Below are positions 24,474 through 33,185 of a stretch of 64,000 bases of DNA, one piece after another. This DNA is from Streptomyces piniterrae (GTDB taxonomy: Bacteria > Actinomycetota > Actinomycetes > Streptomycetales > Streptomycetaceae). Each line of letters starts with the position of its first letter. Position 1 is the first letter of the stretch. The translations under genes were made by a program, and so were the position numbers. The notes under the pieces were generated by a model, which was not told the origin of the DNA, did not search any database, and was given only the letters and a program-made list of their open reading frames with translations. The stretch covers positions 62,001-126,000 of the forward strand of contig NZ_SUMB01000007.1 of the NCBI RefSeq assembly GCF_005048155.1, written 5' to 3'.

Positions 24474-25391
24474 ATGGCCCTAGGTACAGCTTCCACCAGG
24501 ACTGATCGCGCCCGTACCGTGCGTGAGCTGCTGGCTTCCGGCAAGCAGTCATATTCGTTCGAGTTCGCCGCCCCGAAGACCGAGAAGGGCGAGCGGACCC
24601 TGTGGAACGCCATTCGCCGGATCGAGGCCGTCTCCCCGACCTTTGTCTCCGTGACGTATGGAGCCGGCGGCACCTCCCGTGAGGGCACGGTGCGCGCCAC
24701 CGAACGCATCGCCACCGACACCACCCTGACGCCGGTCGCCCACCTCACCGCCGTCAACCACTCCCTGGCCGACCTGCGCAACGTCATCGGGCAGTACGCC
24801 GACGCCGGCATCCGCAACATGCTCGCACTGCGCGGCGACCCGCCCGGCGACCCGATGGGCGAATGGGTGCGGCACCCCGAAGGCGTCTCGTACGCCGCCG
24901 ACCTGGTCCGGCTGATCAAGGAGTCCGGCGACTTCTGCGTCGGCGTCGCCGCCTTCCCCGAGATGCACCCCCGCTCGACGGACTGGGACACGGACGTGGC
25001 CCACTTCGTCGACAAGTGCCGGGCGGGCGCGGACTTCGCGATCACCCAGATGTTCTTCTACGCCGAGGACTATCTCCGGCTCCGCGACCGGGTCAGCGAC
25101 GCCGGCTGCGCGACGCCGATCATCCCGGAGATCATGCCGGTCACGAACGTGCGCCAGATCGAGCGTTTCGCGCAGCTCAGCAACGCCGCCTTCCCACCCG
25201 AGCTCGCCGACCGCATCCTCGCCGTCAAGGACGACCCGGCGGCTGTACGCTCCATTGGGATCGAGTACGCGACGGAACTGTGTGCGCGCTTGATGGCCGA
25301 GGGCGTTCCCGGGCTGCACTTCATTACCCTGAACCACTCCACGGCAACGCTGGAAATCTACGAGAATCTGGGTCTGCACCAGCAGTCCTGA
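24474..25391 (+). CDS. metF: 5,10-methylenetetrahydrofolate reductase
   Basis: An FAD enzyme of 305 residues making 5-methyltetrahydrofolate for methionine synthesis. Motifs are the Glu/Phe start SYSFEFAAPKTEKGE (about 23-37), VTYGAGGTSREGT (about 61-73), the conserved LRGDPP (about 123-128), and a long C-terminal part with TQMFFYAEDY and PEIMPVTN. The ATG has no ribosome site; a predicted promoter with TAACCT ends 6 bases upstream, so it is probably leaderless. The membrane protein gene downstream starts 36 bases after the stop and may be co-transcribed. Confidence 0.93.
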   Translation: MALGTASTRTDRARTVRELLASGKQSYSFEFAAPKTEKGERTLWNAIRRIEAVSPTFVSVTYGAGGTSREGTVRATERIATDTTLTPVAHLTAVNHSLADLRNVIGQYADAGIRNMLALRGDPPGDPMGEWVRHPEGVSYAADLVRLIKESGDFCVGVAAFPEMHPRSTDWDTDVAHFVDKCRAGADFAITQMFFYAEDYLRLRDRVSDAGCATPIIPEIMPVTNVRQIERFAQLSNAAFPPELADRILAVKDDPAAVRSIGIEYATELCARLMAEGVPGLHFITLNHSTATLEIYENLGLHQQS

Positions 25392-25427
25392 TCACGGTGG
25401 CCGGAAACCGGCGGAAGAGGGGCGTAC

Positions 25428-26537
25428 ATGGGCTGGACGGTCCTCTACATCGCGTTCGGCCTCGTTGCTCTGTGGCTCCTCGGTGAGGTCCTGCTCCAGT
25501 ACAAGGCCCGGCTGCGCTGGCGGCTGCTCGCCTTCTCCGGCTTCATCGGTGTGGTGGTCGGCGTCATCATCCCCTCGGTGATCGTGATCGGGGTCGGTGC
25601 CATCGCCTTCGCGATCGGGCAGACCAATGTGACGCTCTCCTTCAAGCGCGGCTTCTCGACCGGCTGGGCGCTGGGCGGGAAGCCGGGGGAGAGCCGGCGC
25701 CGCCGGGGCCGCTCCAGCGGCGCGCCCGCCCAGCCGACCCTTCAGGTCTCCGACCTGGAAGCCGTGCCGCTGGACGGCGGCACCGGCCAGGGCGGCGACC
25801 AGGGGGCGTACGACGGGCAGGACGCCTACCAGGGCGTCCAGGACGGCTATGCCGGGCAGGGCGCGGCCTACACCGCGACCGACGGCTACGCCGGCCAGGA
25901 CCCGTACCAGACCCAGCAGCAGACCTACCCGGGCCTCGACGACGGCTACGCCCAGCAGCAGCCCTACGGCGCCCAGGACGGCTACGCCCGCGCGGAGGCC
26001 ACCGCCGTCTACGCCCCGCAGCCGCTGCCCGACGAGACCGGGCAGTACGGCGTCTACAGCCCCGACGCCCGCACCCAGCAGCCCGACTACTCCGCCCACG
26101 ACACGTACGGCACCGCCGCCGGCAACGGAAACAGCGACGGCAACGGCTATGCGTACGGCGCCGGTTACGGCCAGAACGGCACCGGCCAGGACGCCTACGC
26201 CGACCCCTACGCGGCGTACGGCGACGGCCAGGGCCAGGGCCAGCAGGCGCCCTACTCCGACCCGTACCTCGGCACCCAGCAGTACGCGGCGCAGTACGAC
26301 CCGTACGAGCAGCTGGACCCCTATGGGCAGCCGGCCTACGCCCCGCAGCAGCCGTACGACCCCCTGCAGTCCGACGGCCAGGGCCAGCCGCTGGGGCAGA
26401 ACCCGGGCCAGGGATACGGCGAGACACCGCCCGGCGGGGTGTGGGTCCCGCAGCAGCGCGGCGGCGAACTCCCGCCCGAGCAGCCGCCCTACCCGCCCTA
26501 CCAGCAGGGCTACGACGAGCAGCAGTACCGCTACTGA
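25428..26537 (+). CDS. Membrane protein with long Tyr/Gln/Gly-rich disordered tail
   Basis: A 369-residue protein of unknown function. Residues 4-24 and about 36-68 are hydrophobic, giving two or three membrane helices, then a basic patch (SRRRRGRSSG). From about residue 95 to the end the sequence is low complexity and unusual for this genome: repeated DGYAGQ, DPYAAY, QQPY and PYGQ-like units dominate, with very few charged residues except Asp. Such Tyr/Gln-rich tails resemble prion-like domains. It may bind the cytoplasmic face or the cell wall; orientation is not shown. It follows metF by 36 bases. Confidence 0.8.
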   Translation: MGWTVLYIAFGLVALWLLGEVLLQYKARLRWRLLAFSGFIGVVVGVIIPSVIVIGVGAIAFAIGQTNVTLSFKRGFSTGWALGGKPGESRRRRGRSSGAPAQPTLQVSDLEAVPLDGGTGQGGDQGAYDGQDAYQGVQDGYAGQGAAYTATDGYAGQDPYQTQQQTYPGLDDGYAQQQPYGAQDGYARAEATAVYAPQPLPDETGQYGVYSPDARTQQPDYSAHDTYGTAAGNGNSDGNGYAYGAGYGQNGTGQDAYADPYAAYGDGQGQGQQAPYSDPYLGTQQYAAQYDPYEQLDPYGQPAYAPQQPYDPLQSDGQGQPLGQNPGQGYGETPPGGVWVPQQRGGELPPEQPPYPPYQQGYDEQQYRY

Positions 26538-26630
26538 GCCGCCGGAGCGGCGGCGGTCAGCGGGGCTGTCGGCACGCTCCGGCAACGCCGCGCGGTGCCG
26601 CACCGGACGCCGCGGCCGCCCCGCTGGGCC

Positions 26631-28136
26631 TCATGCCGACCCGCGCCAGTCCTCGCCGTTCACGATGAGACCCGCGACGATCGCGCCGGACATCCCGGCA
26701 TGGGCCGGCCCGCCGCCCGGATGCGACCGGCCGCCGACCGCGTAGAGCCCCGGTATCCGGGTGCGGTTGGCGGGCCGCAGAAAGCGGCCTTCCCGCCCCG
26801 CCAGCGCCGGTCCGGCCACCGGCTCGTCGTCGGCGGGCGGCAGCACCTCCCGCCACAGCAGCCGCTCCCGCAGCCCCGGCACCGCGGCCTCGGCGCGCTC
26901 GACCAGCCGGTCGGCAGCCGCCTCCGCGGCCTCGCGGTCCCATGGGCCGCCCGCGGCCACCGTCGCGCTCAGCGTCACGGCCTCGTGGTCGTCGTCGGGC
27001 CGGGACGCGGGGTCGTCCGGCCGCAGCACCGTCACCGTAGGCCCGTGGCACACCGCCCGCGGGCCCGCACCCTCCCCGAACACGGCCGCCAGCTCGGCCG
27101 CGCGGTCCTCGCCGTGCACCACCGTCCGGTGCGCGGCGTCCCCCGGCCGCGCGCCACGCAGCGCCAGCGCCACCGTGAACCGCCCAGGAGCCCTCTCCGG
27201 ACGGACCTCAGGACCGACGTCCTCCGCGCCCCACAACGGCCCGCCCGGCACCATCGCCGCCAGCCGGACCGGATCGCCGCCCGCGACCACGAACTCCGCG
27301 CCGGCCACCTGCCCGTCGGCCAGCTCGACGCCCGCCGCCCGGCCGTCCTTCTCGACTATCCCGGTCACCTCCGCACCGAAGGTGAACTCCACCCTGCGGG
27401 CCAGACAGCGCTCGTACAGCGCATCCGCCAGCGCCCGCATGCCGCCGCGCGCGTACCAACTCCCGAAGGTCTGCTCCATATACGGCAGCACCGCGGCGCT
27501 CGCCGGGGCGCTGCGCGGGTCGAAGCCGTACGCCAGCGCATGGCTCTCCAGCAGCGCGACCAGCCGGGGGTCGGCCAGTTCGCGGCGGGCGACCTCGGCG
27601 AGGGTGGCCGTCGTCGGGCCCTTGCCGCGGCCGAACAGCCCGCGCCTGCGCACCGCCGGATACGGATCGCGCCCCAGCACCTGCCAGTCGGGCCGCAGCG
27701 GCTCCTCCAGAAGCGGCCGGCGGGTGGCGTCCCAGGCGTCGCGGGCCCGGTTGACGAAGGCGCTCCAGCGCTCGCCGGCGCCCGCGCCCAGCGCGCCGTC
27801 CAGCGCCTCGACGACCCCGGCCCGCGAGGCGTTCGGCAGCGAGACCGCGGTGCCGTCGGCGAAGACATGGCGGCTCGCCGGGTCGACCTGCGACAGCTCG
27901 ACGCAGCTCTCCAGCGGCTCACGGCCGGTCTTGACGAACAGATCCCGGTAGACCGCCGGCAGATGCAGCAGACCGGGCCCCGTATCGAACGCGAAGCCGT
28001 CCCGCTCGAACCGCCGCAGCGCGCCGCCATACGTCGCGCCACGCTCGAACACCGCCACCCGGTGGCCGGCGACGGCCAGCCGGGCAGCGGCCGCCATCGC
28101 GCCCATCCCGGCGCCGATCACCGCAATCCCTGCCAT
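26631..28136 (-). CDS. Phytoene-desaturase-like FAD-dependent oxidoreductase
   Basis: About 501 residues with an N-terminal FAD motif IAVIGAGMGAMAAAARLA, an FxTGP element (AFDTGPGLLHLP), and a C-terminal FAD motif GLYAVGGRSHPGGGPAHAGMSG. This is the layout of the CrtI/all-trans-retinol-saturase group. No carotenoid genes (crtB, crtE) lie nearby, so a carotenoid role is not supported; it may act on another polyprenoid or aromatic substrate. The ATG 28136 has no ribosome site, and TAAAGT lies 7 bases before it on the - strand. The next gene upstream, the DUF4126 protein, ends 86 bases away. Confidence 0.8.
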   Translation of the reverse strand: MAGIAVIGAGMGAMAAAARLAVAGHRVAVFERGATYGGALRRFERDGFAFDTGPGLLHLPAVYRDLFVKTGREPLESCVELSQVDPASRHVFADGTAVSLPNASRAGVVEALDGALGAGAGERWSAFVNRARDAWDATRRPLLEEPLRPDWQVLGRDPYPAVRRRGLFGRGKGPTTATLAEVARRELADPRLVALLESHALAYGFDPRSAPASAAVLPYMEQTFGSWYARGGMRALADALYERCLARRVEFTFGAEVTGIVEKDGRAAGVELADGQVAGAEFVVAGGDPVRLAAMVPGGPLWGAEDVGPEVRPERAPGRFTVALALRGARPGDAAHRTVVHGEDRAAELAAVFGEGAGPRAVCHGPTVTVLRPDDPASRPDDDHEAVTLSATVAAGGPWDREAAEAAADRLVERAEAAVPGLRERLLWREVLPPADDEPVAGPALAGREGRFLRPANRTRIPGLYAVGGRSHPGGGPAHAGMSGAIVAGLIVNGEDWRGSA

Positions 28137-28222
28137 GCCAGCGACTTTAACCGGGCCCACCGACAACGCCCGCACGGCGGTGGTTCGGCAGCCGGGCCGC
28201 CGCCCCCGCCGAGCCGTCCCGG

Positions 28223-28840
28223 CTACTGGCGCGCCGCCGCACCCGCCACCGCGGCCGCCCGCTTCTCCGCGCGCCGCAACCGCCTGCGCCGCAGGAACCG
28301 GCGGATCCGCGACCACAGGAAGATCACCAGCGTGATGCCCGCGAGCAGCAGCGTGCCCGCGATGACCGCCGCCGCCACCGGGTGGAACACGGCGAACGCG
28401 ATCAGCCCGGCGACCCCCAGATCCTCGACGATGCTCAGCACGATGTTGCTCGCGGGCTCCGGCGAGGTGTTGACCGCGATCCGCGTACCCGCCTTCACCA
28501 GATGGCTCAGCAGCGCCGTGGAGCCGCCCACGGCGCCCGCCGCCAGCTGGGGCAGCGAACCGTCGTGCCCGGCCAGCAGCGCCGCCACCACGGCGCCCGC
28601 GACGGGCCGCACCACCGTGTGCACGGCGTCCCACACCGAGTCCACGTACGGGACCTTGTCGGCGACGGCCTCCACGAGGAACAGCACCCCCGCGACGATC
28701 AGCACATCGGGGCGCTGCAGCGCGGCCGGCACCTCGTCGGTGACGCCGGTCGCGCCGAGCAGGCCGAAGAGCAGGACGACGGCATAGGCGTTGATCCCAC
28801 TCGCCCAGCCACTGGTGAAAACCAACGGGAGAACAGACAC
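28223..28840 (-). CDS. DUF4126 family membrane protein
   Basis: About 205 residues with five or six hydrophobic segments and a strongly basic C terminus (RIRRFLRRRRLRRAEKRAAA). The conserved core TSGWASGINAYAVVLLFGLLG and VPYVDSVWDAVHTVVRP is that of DUF4126 proteins, whose function is not established. GTG 28840 is chosen with the first helix starting soon after; there is no ribosome site and TACGCT sits 7 bases upstream, so it may be leaderless. A palindrome TGAGTA-TCCG-TACTCA lies 43 bases upstream. Confidence 0.8.
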   Translation of the reverse strand: MSVLPLVFTSGWASGINAYAVVLLFGLLGATGVTDEVPAALQRPDVLIVAGVLFLVEAVADKVPYVDSVWDAVHTVVRPVAGAVVAALLAGHDGSLPQLAAGAVGGSTALLSHLVKAGTRIAVNTSPEPASNIVLSIVEDLGVAGLIAFAVFHPVAAAVIAGTLLLAGITLVIFLWSRIRRFLRRRRLRRAEKRAAAVAGAAARQ

Positions 28841-29204
28841 GGGGGAGAGCGTAGGCGAGCGCTGGGCCTCGGTGCTCAGGTTTGAGTATCCGTACTCAGA
28901 CGCCCAGATGAGTAGGTACGCGGATGGGCCGGAACCCCTCCGGACGGAAGAGTGGGGACCACGGAAGGGACGCGGCGCCGCACCGCCGACACGGGGCGGC
29001 GGAACGGCGCGGCTCCCGACCGTGACGGGGGAAGTACGGGGGCTCCACGGGGGGACACGGGGGAGCACGGGGGAAGCGCTGTCCTGGTCGGATCGGAGGG
29101 GGAACGATCTGCGCCAGGGCAGCGCACTCTTTTGTGTCGGGGCCACGGGCCGTGCTGTGTGCGCGCCGTACCGACCATACGGCGCGCATGCACGCCCCCC
29201 GCGG
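28841..29204. other. Intergenic region with palindromes and G-run repeats
   Basis: No gene is supported. It contains the palindrome TGAGTA-TCCG-TACTCA at 28883-28898, a stretch around 29030-29095 with repeated ACGGGGG units, and the terminator hairpin at 29160-29188. Both neighbours run leftward on the - strand. Frames open here lack a ribosome site and look compositional. Confidence 0.6.
29160..29188 (-). terminator. Hairpin after the TetR gene
   Basis: GCGCGCCGTA (29161-29170) and TACGGCGCGC (29178-29187), extended by one T-A pair, form an 11-bp stem with a 7-base loop. It follows the stop of the TetR gene by 17 bases on the - strand. No U-run is present. Confidence 0.7.
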
Positions 29205-29858
29205 CTAGCACTGGCGGCCGGTCACCCGCCCCTGGAGGAGCCGCGACAGCGCCGCGTGCACATCGTCGATCGACCGGTCCGGCTGGTACGACTGCCAGTC
29301 CAGGGCGGCCACCAGCACCATCCCGAACAGCGCCGACGCGGTCAGCGGAATATCGATCTCCTCGCTCAGCTCCTCATTGGCCACCGCCTCCCGCAGCACG
29401 TCCTCCACCACGGTGATGGCCCGCTGGCGGACCACCATCAGGGTCGACTGCCAGGCGCGGTTGGTGCGCCACAGCTCGGCCACATAGAGCTGGGTGAGCG
29501 CCGGGTAGCGGGAGATGAAGTCCAGACCGGCCCGGATCATCGCGTCCAGGGCGTCGATCCGGCTGCCGCCCCGGTCGGCCACCTCGTCCGCGGCCGCCTG
29601 CAGCGAGGTCGCCAGCAGCTCGATGCCGTGCCGCAGCAGCTCCTCGAAGAGAACGTTCTTGCTCGCGAAGTTGTAGTAGACGGTGCCCTTCGCGACGCCC
29701 GCCCGCTCGGCGATCTCGTCCACCGTCGTGGAGGAGAAGCCCTGTTCGGCGATGAGCGTGACCGCGGCCTCGAAAAGTTTGCGCCGGGTGGCGTCGCGGC
29801 GTGTATTGGAGCTGTCCATGGGGGCGATTGTGCCGGTCCCGGCGGTCTGCTCGCTCAC
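29205..29858 (-). CDS. TetR-family transcriptional regulator
   Basis: About 217 residues. The N-terminal helix-turn-helix domain (RKLFEAAVTLIAEQGFSSTT, then VDEIAERAGVAKGTVYYNFASK) is standard for TetR/AcrR. The C-terminal ligand domain includes a long Leu/Trp-rich helix. The GTG at 29858 overlaps the YhgE/Pip gene stop by 4 bases, so it is coupled; an internal ATG at 29819 is a possible alternative. Its likely operator is the 22-bp palindrome in front of the ABC-ATPase gene, making the operon autoregulated (inference from the operon). Confidence 0.85.
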   Translation of the reverse strand: MSEQTAGTGTIAPMDSSNTRRDATRRKLFEAAVTLIAEQGFSSTTVDEIAERAGVAKGTVYYNFASKNVLFEELLRHGIELLATSLQAAADEVADRGGSRIDALDAMIRAGLDFISRYPALTQLYVAELWRTNRAWQSTLMVVRQRAITVVEDVLREAVANEELSEEIDIPLTASALFGMVLVAALDWQSYQPDRSIDDVHAALSRLLQGRVTGRQC

Positions 29859-32062
29859 AGGCTCAGCTCCGGATGGAGGTCCTTCATCCGCACCACCTGG
29901 CGGCCACGGGCCGACAGAGAGGTCAGCGCGAGCGCCCCCACGGTGAACGCGAGCAGCACCGCACTGCCCTGCCATACGGGTTCGAGGCCACCGCCCGTGA
30001 TGAGCCGGCGCAGCCCCTCCACGATGTAACTCATGGGCAGGAAGGGGTGGATGGCGCCGAAGAAGCCGGGACTGGTCTGCACCGGGTACGTACCGCCCGC
30101 CGACGTCAGCTGGAGCATCAGCAGCGCCAGGACCAGGATCCGGCCGGCCGGTCCGAACTGCGCGTTCAGCCACTGCACGATCGCCGAGAAACAGGCCGTG
30201 ACCAGCACAAGGAAGCCGATCGTGCCGGCCTCGCCGGCCATCCGGAGCCCCAGCCCGAAGTGCAGAACGGACATCAGGGCCACGGTCTGCAGCACCCCGA
30301 TCGCGACCACCGGCAGCCACCCGGACAGCGCCACCCGCCAGGACGACGCGCCCATCGTCAGCGCCCTCCGGTTGAGGGGCTTGATCAGCATGTACGCCAC
30401 CATGGCGCCGACCCACAGGGACAGCGGAATGAAGTACGGGGCGAACCCGGTGCCGTAGTTGGGCGCCTTGTGGGCCGAGTCCGAAGCGAGCTGCACCGGG
30501 TCGGACATGACCAGGGTGCGCGCGTCGCGGTCCTGCTTGCCGTAGTCGGGAATCCGCTTCGCCCCGTCGTGCAGCCCGCCGGCCAGCTTCGCGGAGCCGT
30601 CCGAGAGCTTGAACATGCCGCCGTTCAGCGTCTGCGCGCCGTCCTTGAGCCTGCCCACGCCCGAGTCGAGGTCGCCCATACCGGTGGAGGCGCGACCGGT
30701 CCCGCTGTGCAGCTGGTCCGCGCCGTCCGCCAGCCTGCCCGCGCCGTCGGCGAGTTGATCCGTACCGGCGGCCAACTTGCGCGCGCCCGCCGACACTTTG
30801 TGGGCACCGTCGTTCAGGTCGTTGATCTTCTTGACCGCGGCGTCCATGTCGGCGCCCAGGGTCGGCCCGTGCTCGGCCAGCTCACCGGCCAGATAGTGCA
30901 GCGTGTCCAGGTCCTTGCCGAGCTGGTCGAGGTTCTTCTGGTCGTGGACGTACCCGCTGACCTCCTCGGCCTTGTCCGCCGCGGCGTCCGCCTGCTCCGT
31001 GATGCGCTTCAGCTCGGCACAGGAGGTGTCGAGGGTCAGCCCGCTCTCGCAGCGCGCCCGGTAGAAGCTCCCGAGGTGGTCGGAGATGCCCCGGGAGAGC
31101 TCCGCCCCGGTGGCGGCCGCGGCAGGCAGCTTGTCCAGGTGGTCACGGACCGCCTGCGAGCCGTCGGCGACCAGCCGCGCGGCCTCGCCGATCTCCTTGC
31201 CGTGCGCGTGGATGAAGGGCCCCACCTTCTCGGCCATCCCGTTGACCTTGTCGGCGAGCTGCTGGGTGCCCTGTGCCACCCGCCCGGAACCGTCGGCCAC
31301 CTGGTGCGAGCCGCCGGCCGCGGCGTCCGCCCCGCGGGCGAGGTCGGCGCTGCCTCGGGTGAGCCGCCCGGCGCCCTCGTCGAGGTCCCCGAGGCCCTCG
31401 ACCAGCCGGCCGCTGCCGTGCTTCGCGGTGCCCAGTCCGTCGGCCAGTCTGCCGGTGCCGTCCTTGGCCTTCCCGATGCCGTCCTTCAGTTTGTCGGCGC
31501 CGTCCGCGGCCTCCTCCGTCTTGCCGTGCAGCGTCGAGAAGGAGACGAAGATCTTGTCGAGGAACGTCCGCGCGGCCTTCTTGGAGGCGGCGGAGCGCAC
31601 CTCGGAGAACACCGTCCGGGAGATCTGCCCGACGATGTAGTTGTTCGCGTCGTTCGTCCGCACCTTGAGGGCGCTGGTCTCCGGGTGGTCCCCGGCGCTG
31701 GAGGCGATCCGCCGGCTGAAGTCCTCCGGGATGGACAGCGAGAGGAAGTACGAGCCGTCCTCGACGCCCTTGCCGGCGTCGCCGGCGTCCACGGTGTGCC
31801 AGTCGAAGACATGGCTGTCGCGCAGCCCCTCGACGATGCTGTCGCCCGCCGATATGCGTTTGCCGTCGACGTCGGCGCCCTTGTCCTCGTTGACCAGGGC
31901 GACCGGGATCCGGTCCAGCCGCCCGTACGGGTCCCAGAAGGACCACAGGTAGAGCGCGCCGTACAGGAGCGGCAGGAGCAGCAGCGCGGCCAGCGCCGCG
32001 CGCGGCATCTTCCCCCTGCCGAACCGCTTCAGCTCAAGCGCGGCCAGCTTCGGCGAGCGCAT
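29855..32062 (-). CDS. YhgE/Pip-domain membrane protein
   Basis: A large membrane protein of 735 residues. Helix 1 is near residues 18-40, followed by a long extracellular region with many repeats of the ADGAGRLADGADQ type (about residues 200-520) that should form coiled or beta-helical structure, then five C-terminal helices in an ABC-2-like arrangement (about 540-715). Family members include the Lactococcus phage infection protein Pip and B. subtilis YhgE; the transported substance is unknown. ATG 32062 has GAGGAGGG upstream. It is coupled to an ABC ATPase (29-base overlap) and TetR. Confidence 0.85.
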   Translation of the reverse strand: MRSPKLAALELKRFGRGKMPRAALAALLLLPLLYGALYLWSFWDPYGRLDRIPVALVNEDKGADVDGKRISAGDSIVEGLRDSHVFDWHTVDAGDAGKGVEDGSYFLSLSIPEDFSRRIASSAGDHPETSALKVRTNDANNYIVGQISRTVFSEVRSAASKKAARTFLDKIFVSFSTLHGKTEEAADGADKLKDGIGKAKDGTGRLADGLGTAKHGSGRLVEGLGDLDEGAGRLTRGSADLARGADAAAGGSHQVADGSGRVAQGTQQLADKVNGMAEKVGPFIHAHGKEIGEAARLVADGSQAVRDHLDKLPAAAATGAELSRGISDHLGSFYRARCESGLTLDTSCAELKRITEQADAAADKAEEVSGYVHDQKNLDQLGKDLDTLHYLAGELAEHGPTLGADMDAAVKKINDLNDGAHKVSAGARKLAAGTDQLADGAGRLADGADQLHSGTGRASTGMGDLDSGVGRLKDGAQTLNGGMFKLSDGSAKLAGGLHDGAKRIPDYGKQDRDARTLVMSDPVQLASDSAHKAPNYGTGFAPYFIPLSLWVGAMVAYMLIKPLNRRALTMGASSWRVALSGWLPVVAIGVLQTVALMSVLHFGLGLRMAGEAGTIGFLVLVTACFSAIVQWLNAQFGPAGRILVLALLMLQLTSAGGTYPVQTSPGFFGAIHPFLPMSYIVEGLRRLITGGGLEPVWQGSAVLLAFTVGALALTSLSARGRQVVRMKDLHPELSL

Positions 32063-32906
32063 CGGCCGCCCCCTCCTCGTCGTCGCGAACGTCCTCCTGG
32101 GCGGCGGTGGTCTCCCCGGCCGCGGTCTCCCCGGCGGCAGCCGTGGCCTCCCCGGCTGCGGCCGTGGTCTCCTGGGCGGCGTCCCGCTCCGCGGGGCCGG
32201 TGCGCACCCGTACCAGGCGGGTGCCCTCCTCACCGCCCTCCGGCGGCTCGCTGCACACCGCGAGGACCGTCGTGCCGGCCGCCGCCAGGCCGCGCAGCAT
32301 CGCCCAGGCAGCGGCCCGTTCGCCGTCGGACAGCTTCAGATCGGTGTCGTCCACGGCCAGCAACCGGGGGCCGCCGATCATCGCCAGCGCCACGGACAGC
32401 CGCAGCGCCTCCAGCCGCTCCAGATCGCGCACCGACGTACGGATCCCCTTGGGCAGCGACTCCACCTCCAGGCCGGCCGCCGTGAGCGCGGCGTCCACCA
32501 GGGCGCGGGCCTCGGCCCTGCGCTCCTGGCGCGGCCGCAGCAGCCCGCGCAGCGAACCGCCGAACCGCCCCTGGAGCAGGGCGCGTTCCCGCAGATGCTC
32601 GCCCACGGTCAGCGCGGGATCGAGCTCGGCGATGCCGGGCACATGGGCGAGCGCGCTGACCGCCCGGACCGCGGCCATCTTCTTGGGCAGCGGCAGCCCG
32701 CCGACCTCGGCGGTGCCGGCGGCGGTCTTCATCCGCCCGGTGAGCGCGAGCAGCAGACATGTACGGCCGGAACCCGAAGGGCCCTGTACGGCGATCAGCG
32801 AGCCGGGCTCCGCCGCGATGTCGATGCCCTGGAACGCCCATCCGCGGGGGCCCTTGACCCCGAAACCCGCGGCCGTGACCGCCGCCCCGTGCGGGGTGCT
32901 GTCCAC
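32034..32906 (-). CDS. ABC transporter ATP-binding protein with degenerate motifs
   Basis: About 290 residues. Walker A is intact (GPSGSGRTCLLL, about 41-52), but the signature LSGGQ is replaced by a segment reading LERLEALRLSVALAM and Walker B reads RLLAVDDTDLKL, lacking the catalytic Glu after Asp. The C terminus is a tail of Ala/Glu/Thr-rich repeats (ETTAAAGE). It overlaps the downstream YhgE/Pip gene by 29 bases, so the two should form a complex. With these replacements ATP hydrolysis is doubtful. GTG 32906 has GGAGG upstream, after the operator palindrome. Confidence 0.82.
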   Translation of the reverse strand: MDSTPHGAAVTAAGFGVKGPRGWAFQGIDIAAEPGSLIAVQGPSGSGRTCLLLALTGRMKTAAGTAEVGGLPLPKKMAAVRAVSALAHVPGIAELDPALTVGEHLRERALLQGRFGGSLRGLLRPRQERRAEARALVDAALTAAGLEVESLPKGIRTSVRDLERLEALRLSVALAMIGGPRLLAVDDTDLKLSDGERAAAWAMLRGLAAAGTTVLAVCSEPPEGGEEGTRLVRVRTGPAERDAAQETTAAAGEATAAAGETAAGETTAAQEDVRDDEEGAADALAEAGRA

Positions 32907-32915
32907 GATGCCTCC

Positions 32916-32966
32916 TTGTACTGACTGGTCAGTACAAAAGCTAGGCGCTCATGTCGGTCTCCGCAA
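32916..32966 (-). promoter_or_regulatory. Promoter and TetR operator of the ABC-YhgE-TetR operon
   Basis: On the - strand TTGCGG (32961-32966), a 17-base spacer and TAGCTT (32938-32943) form a promoter. TTGTACTGAC-TG-GTCAGTACAA (32916-32937) is a perfect 22-bp palindrome just downstream of the -10, covering the expected transcription start, so the TetR protein would block initiation. Confidence 0.78.
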
Positions 32967-33130
32967 GGGGGCGCGGGAAATCCGCGCGCGATCCGCCGGA
33001 GAACCGCGGGACGCCCGTCCGCGCCGGCCCCTGCCGCGACCGGCCCGGAACCACCCCGAGCCTCTCCCCATCCCGGCGAAACAGCAGGTCAGGGCCGATT
33101 GTCAGTGGCGTACCCCACGATGGGGTCATA

Positions 33131-33166
33131 CGGTCCCGAATCGGCATTCGGTCCCGAACCGGCATG
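33131..33166. repeat. Two tandem 18-bp repeats before the HEPN gene
   Basis: CGGTCCCGAATCGGCATT and CGGTCCCGAACCGGCATG lie head to tail and differ at two positions. They end 20 bases before the start, just ahead of the ribosome site, so they could be an operator or a chance duplication. Confidence 0.55.
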
Positions 33167-33185
33167 CGACGACAGGAGGTTCGTC

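Noticed and set aside
26631..28136. Carotenoid biosynthesis cluster
   Set aside because: Only one CrtI-like flavoprotein is present; crtB, crtE and crtY are absent.
29801..32485. 894-codon open frame opposite the YhgE/Pip gene
   Set aside because: Antisense mirror of a repetitive gene.
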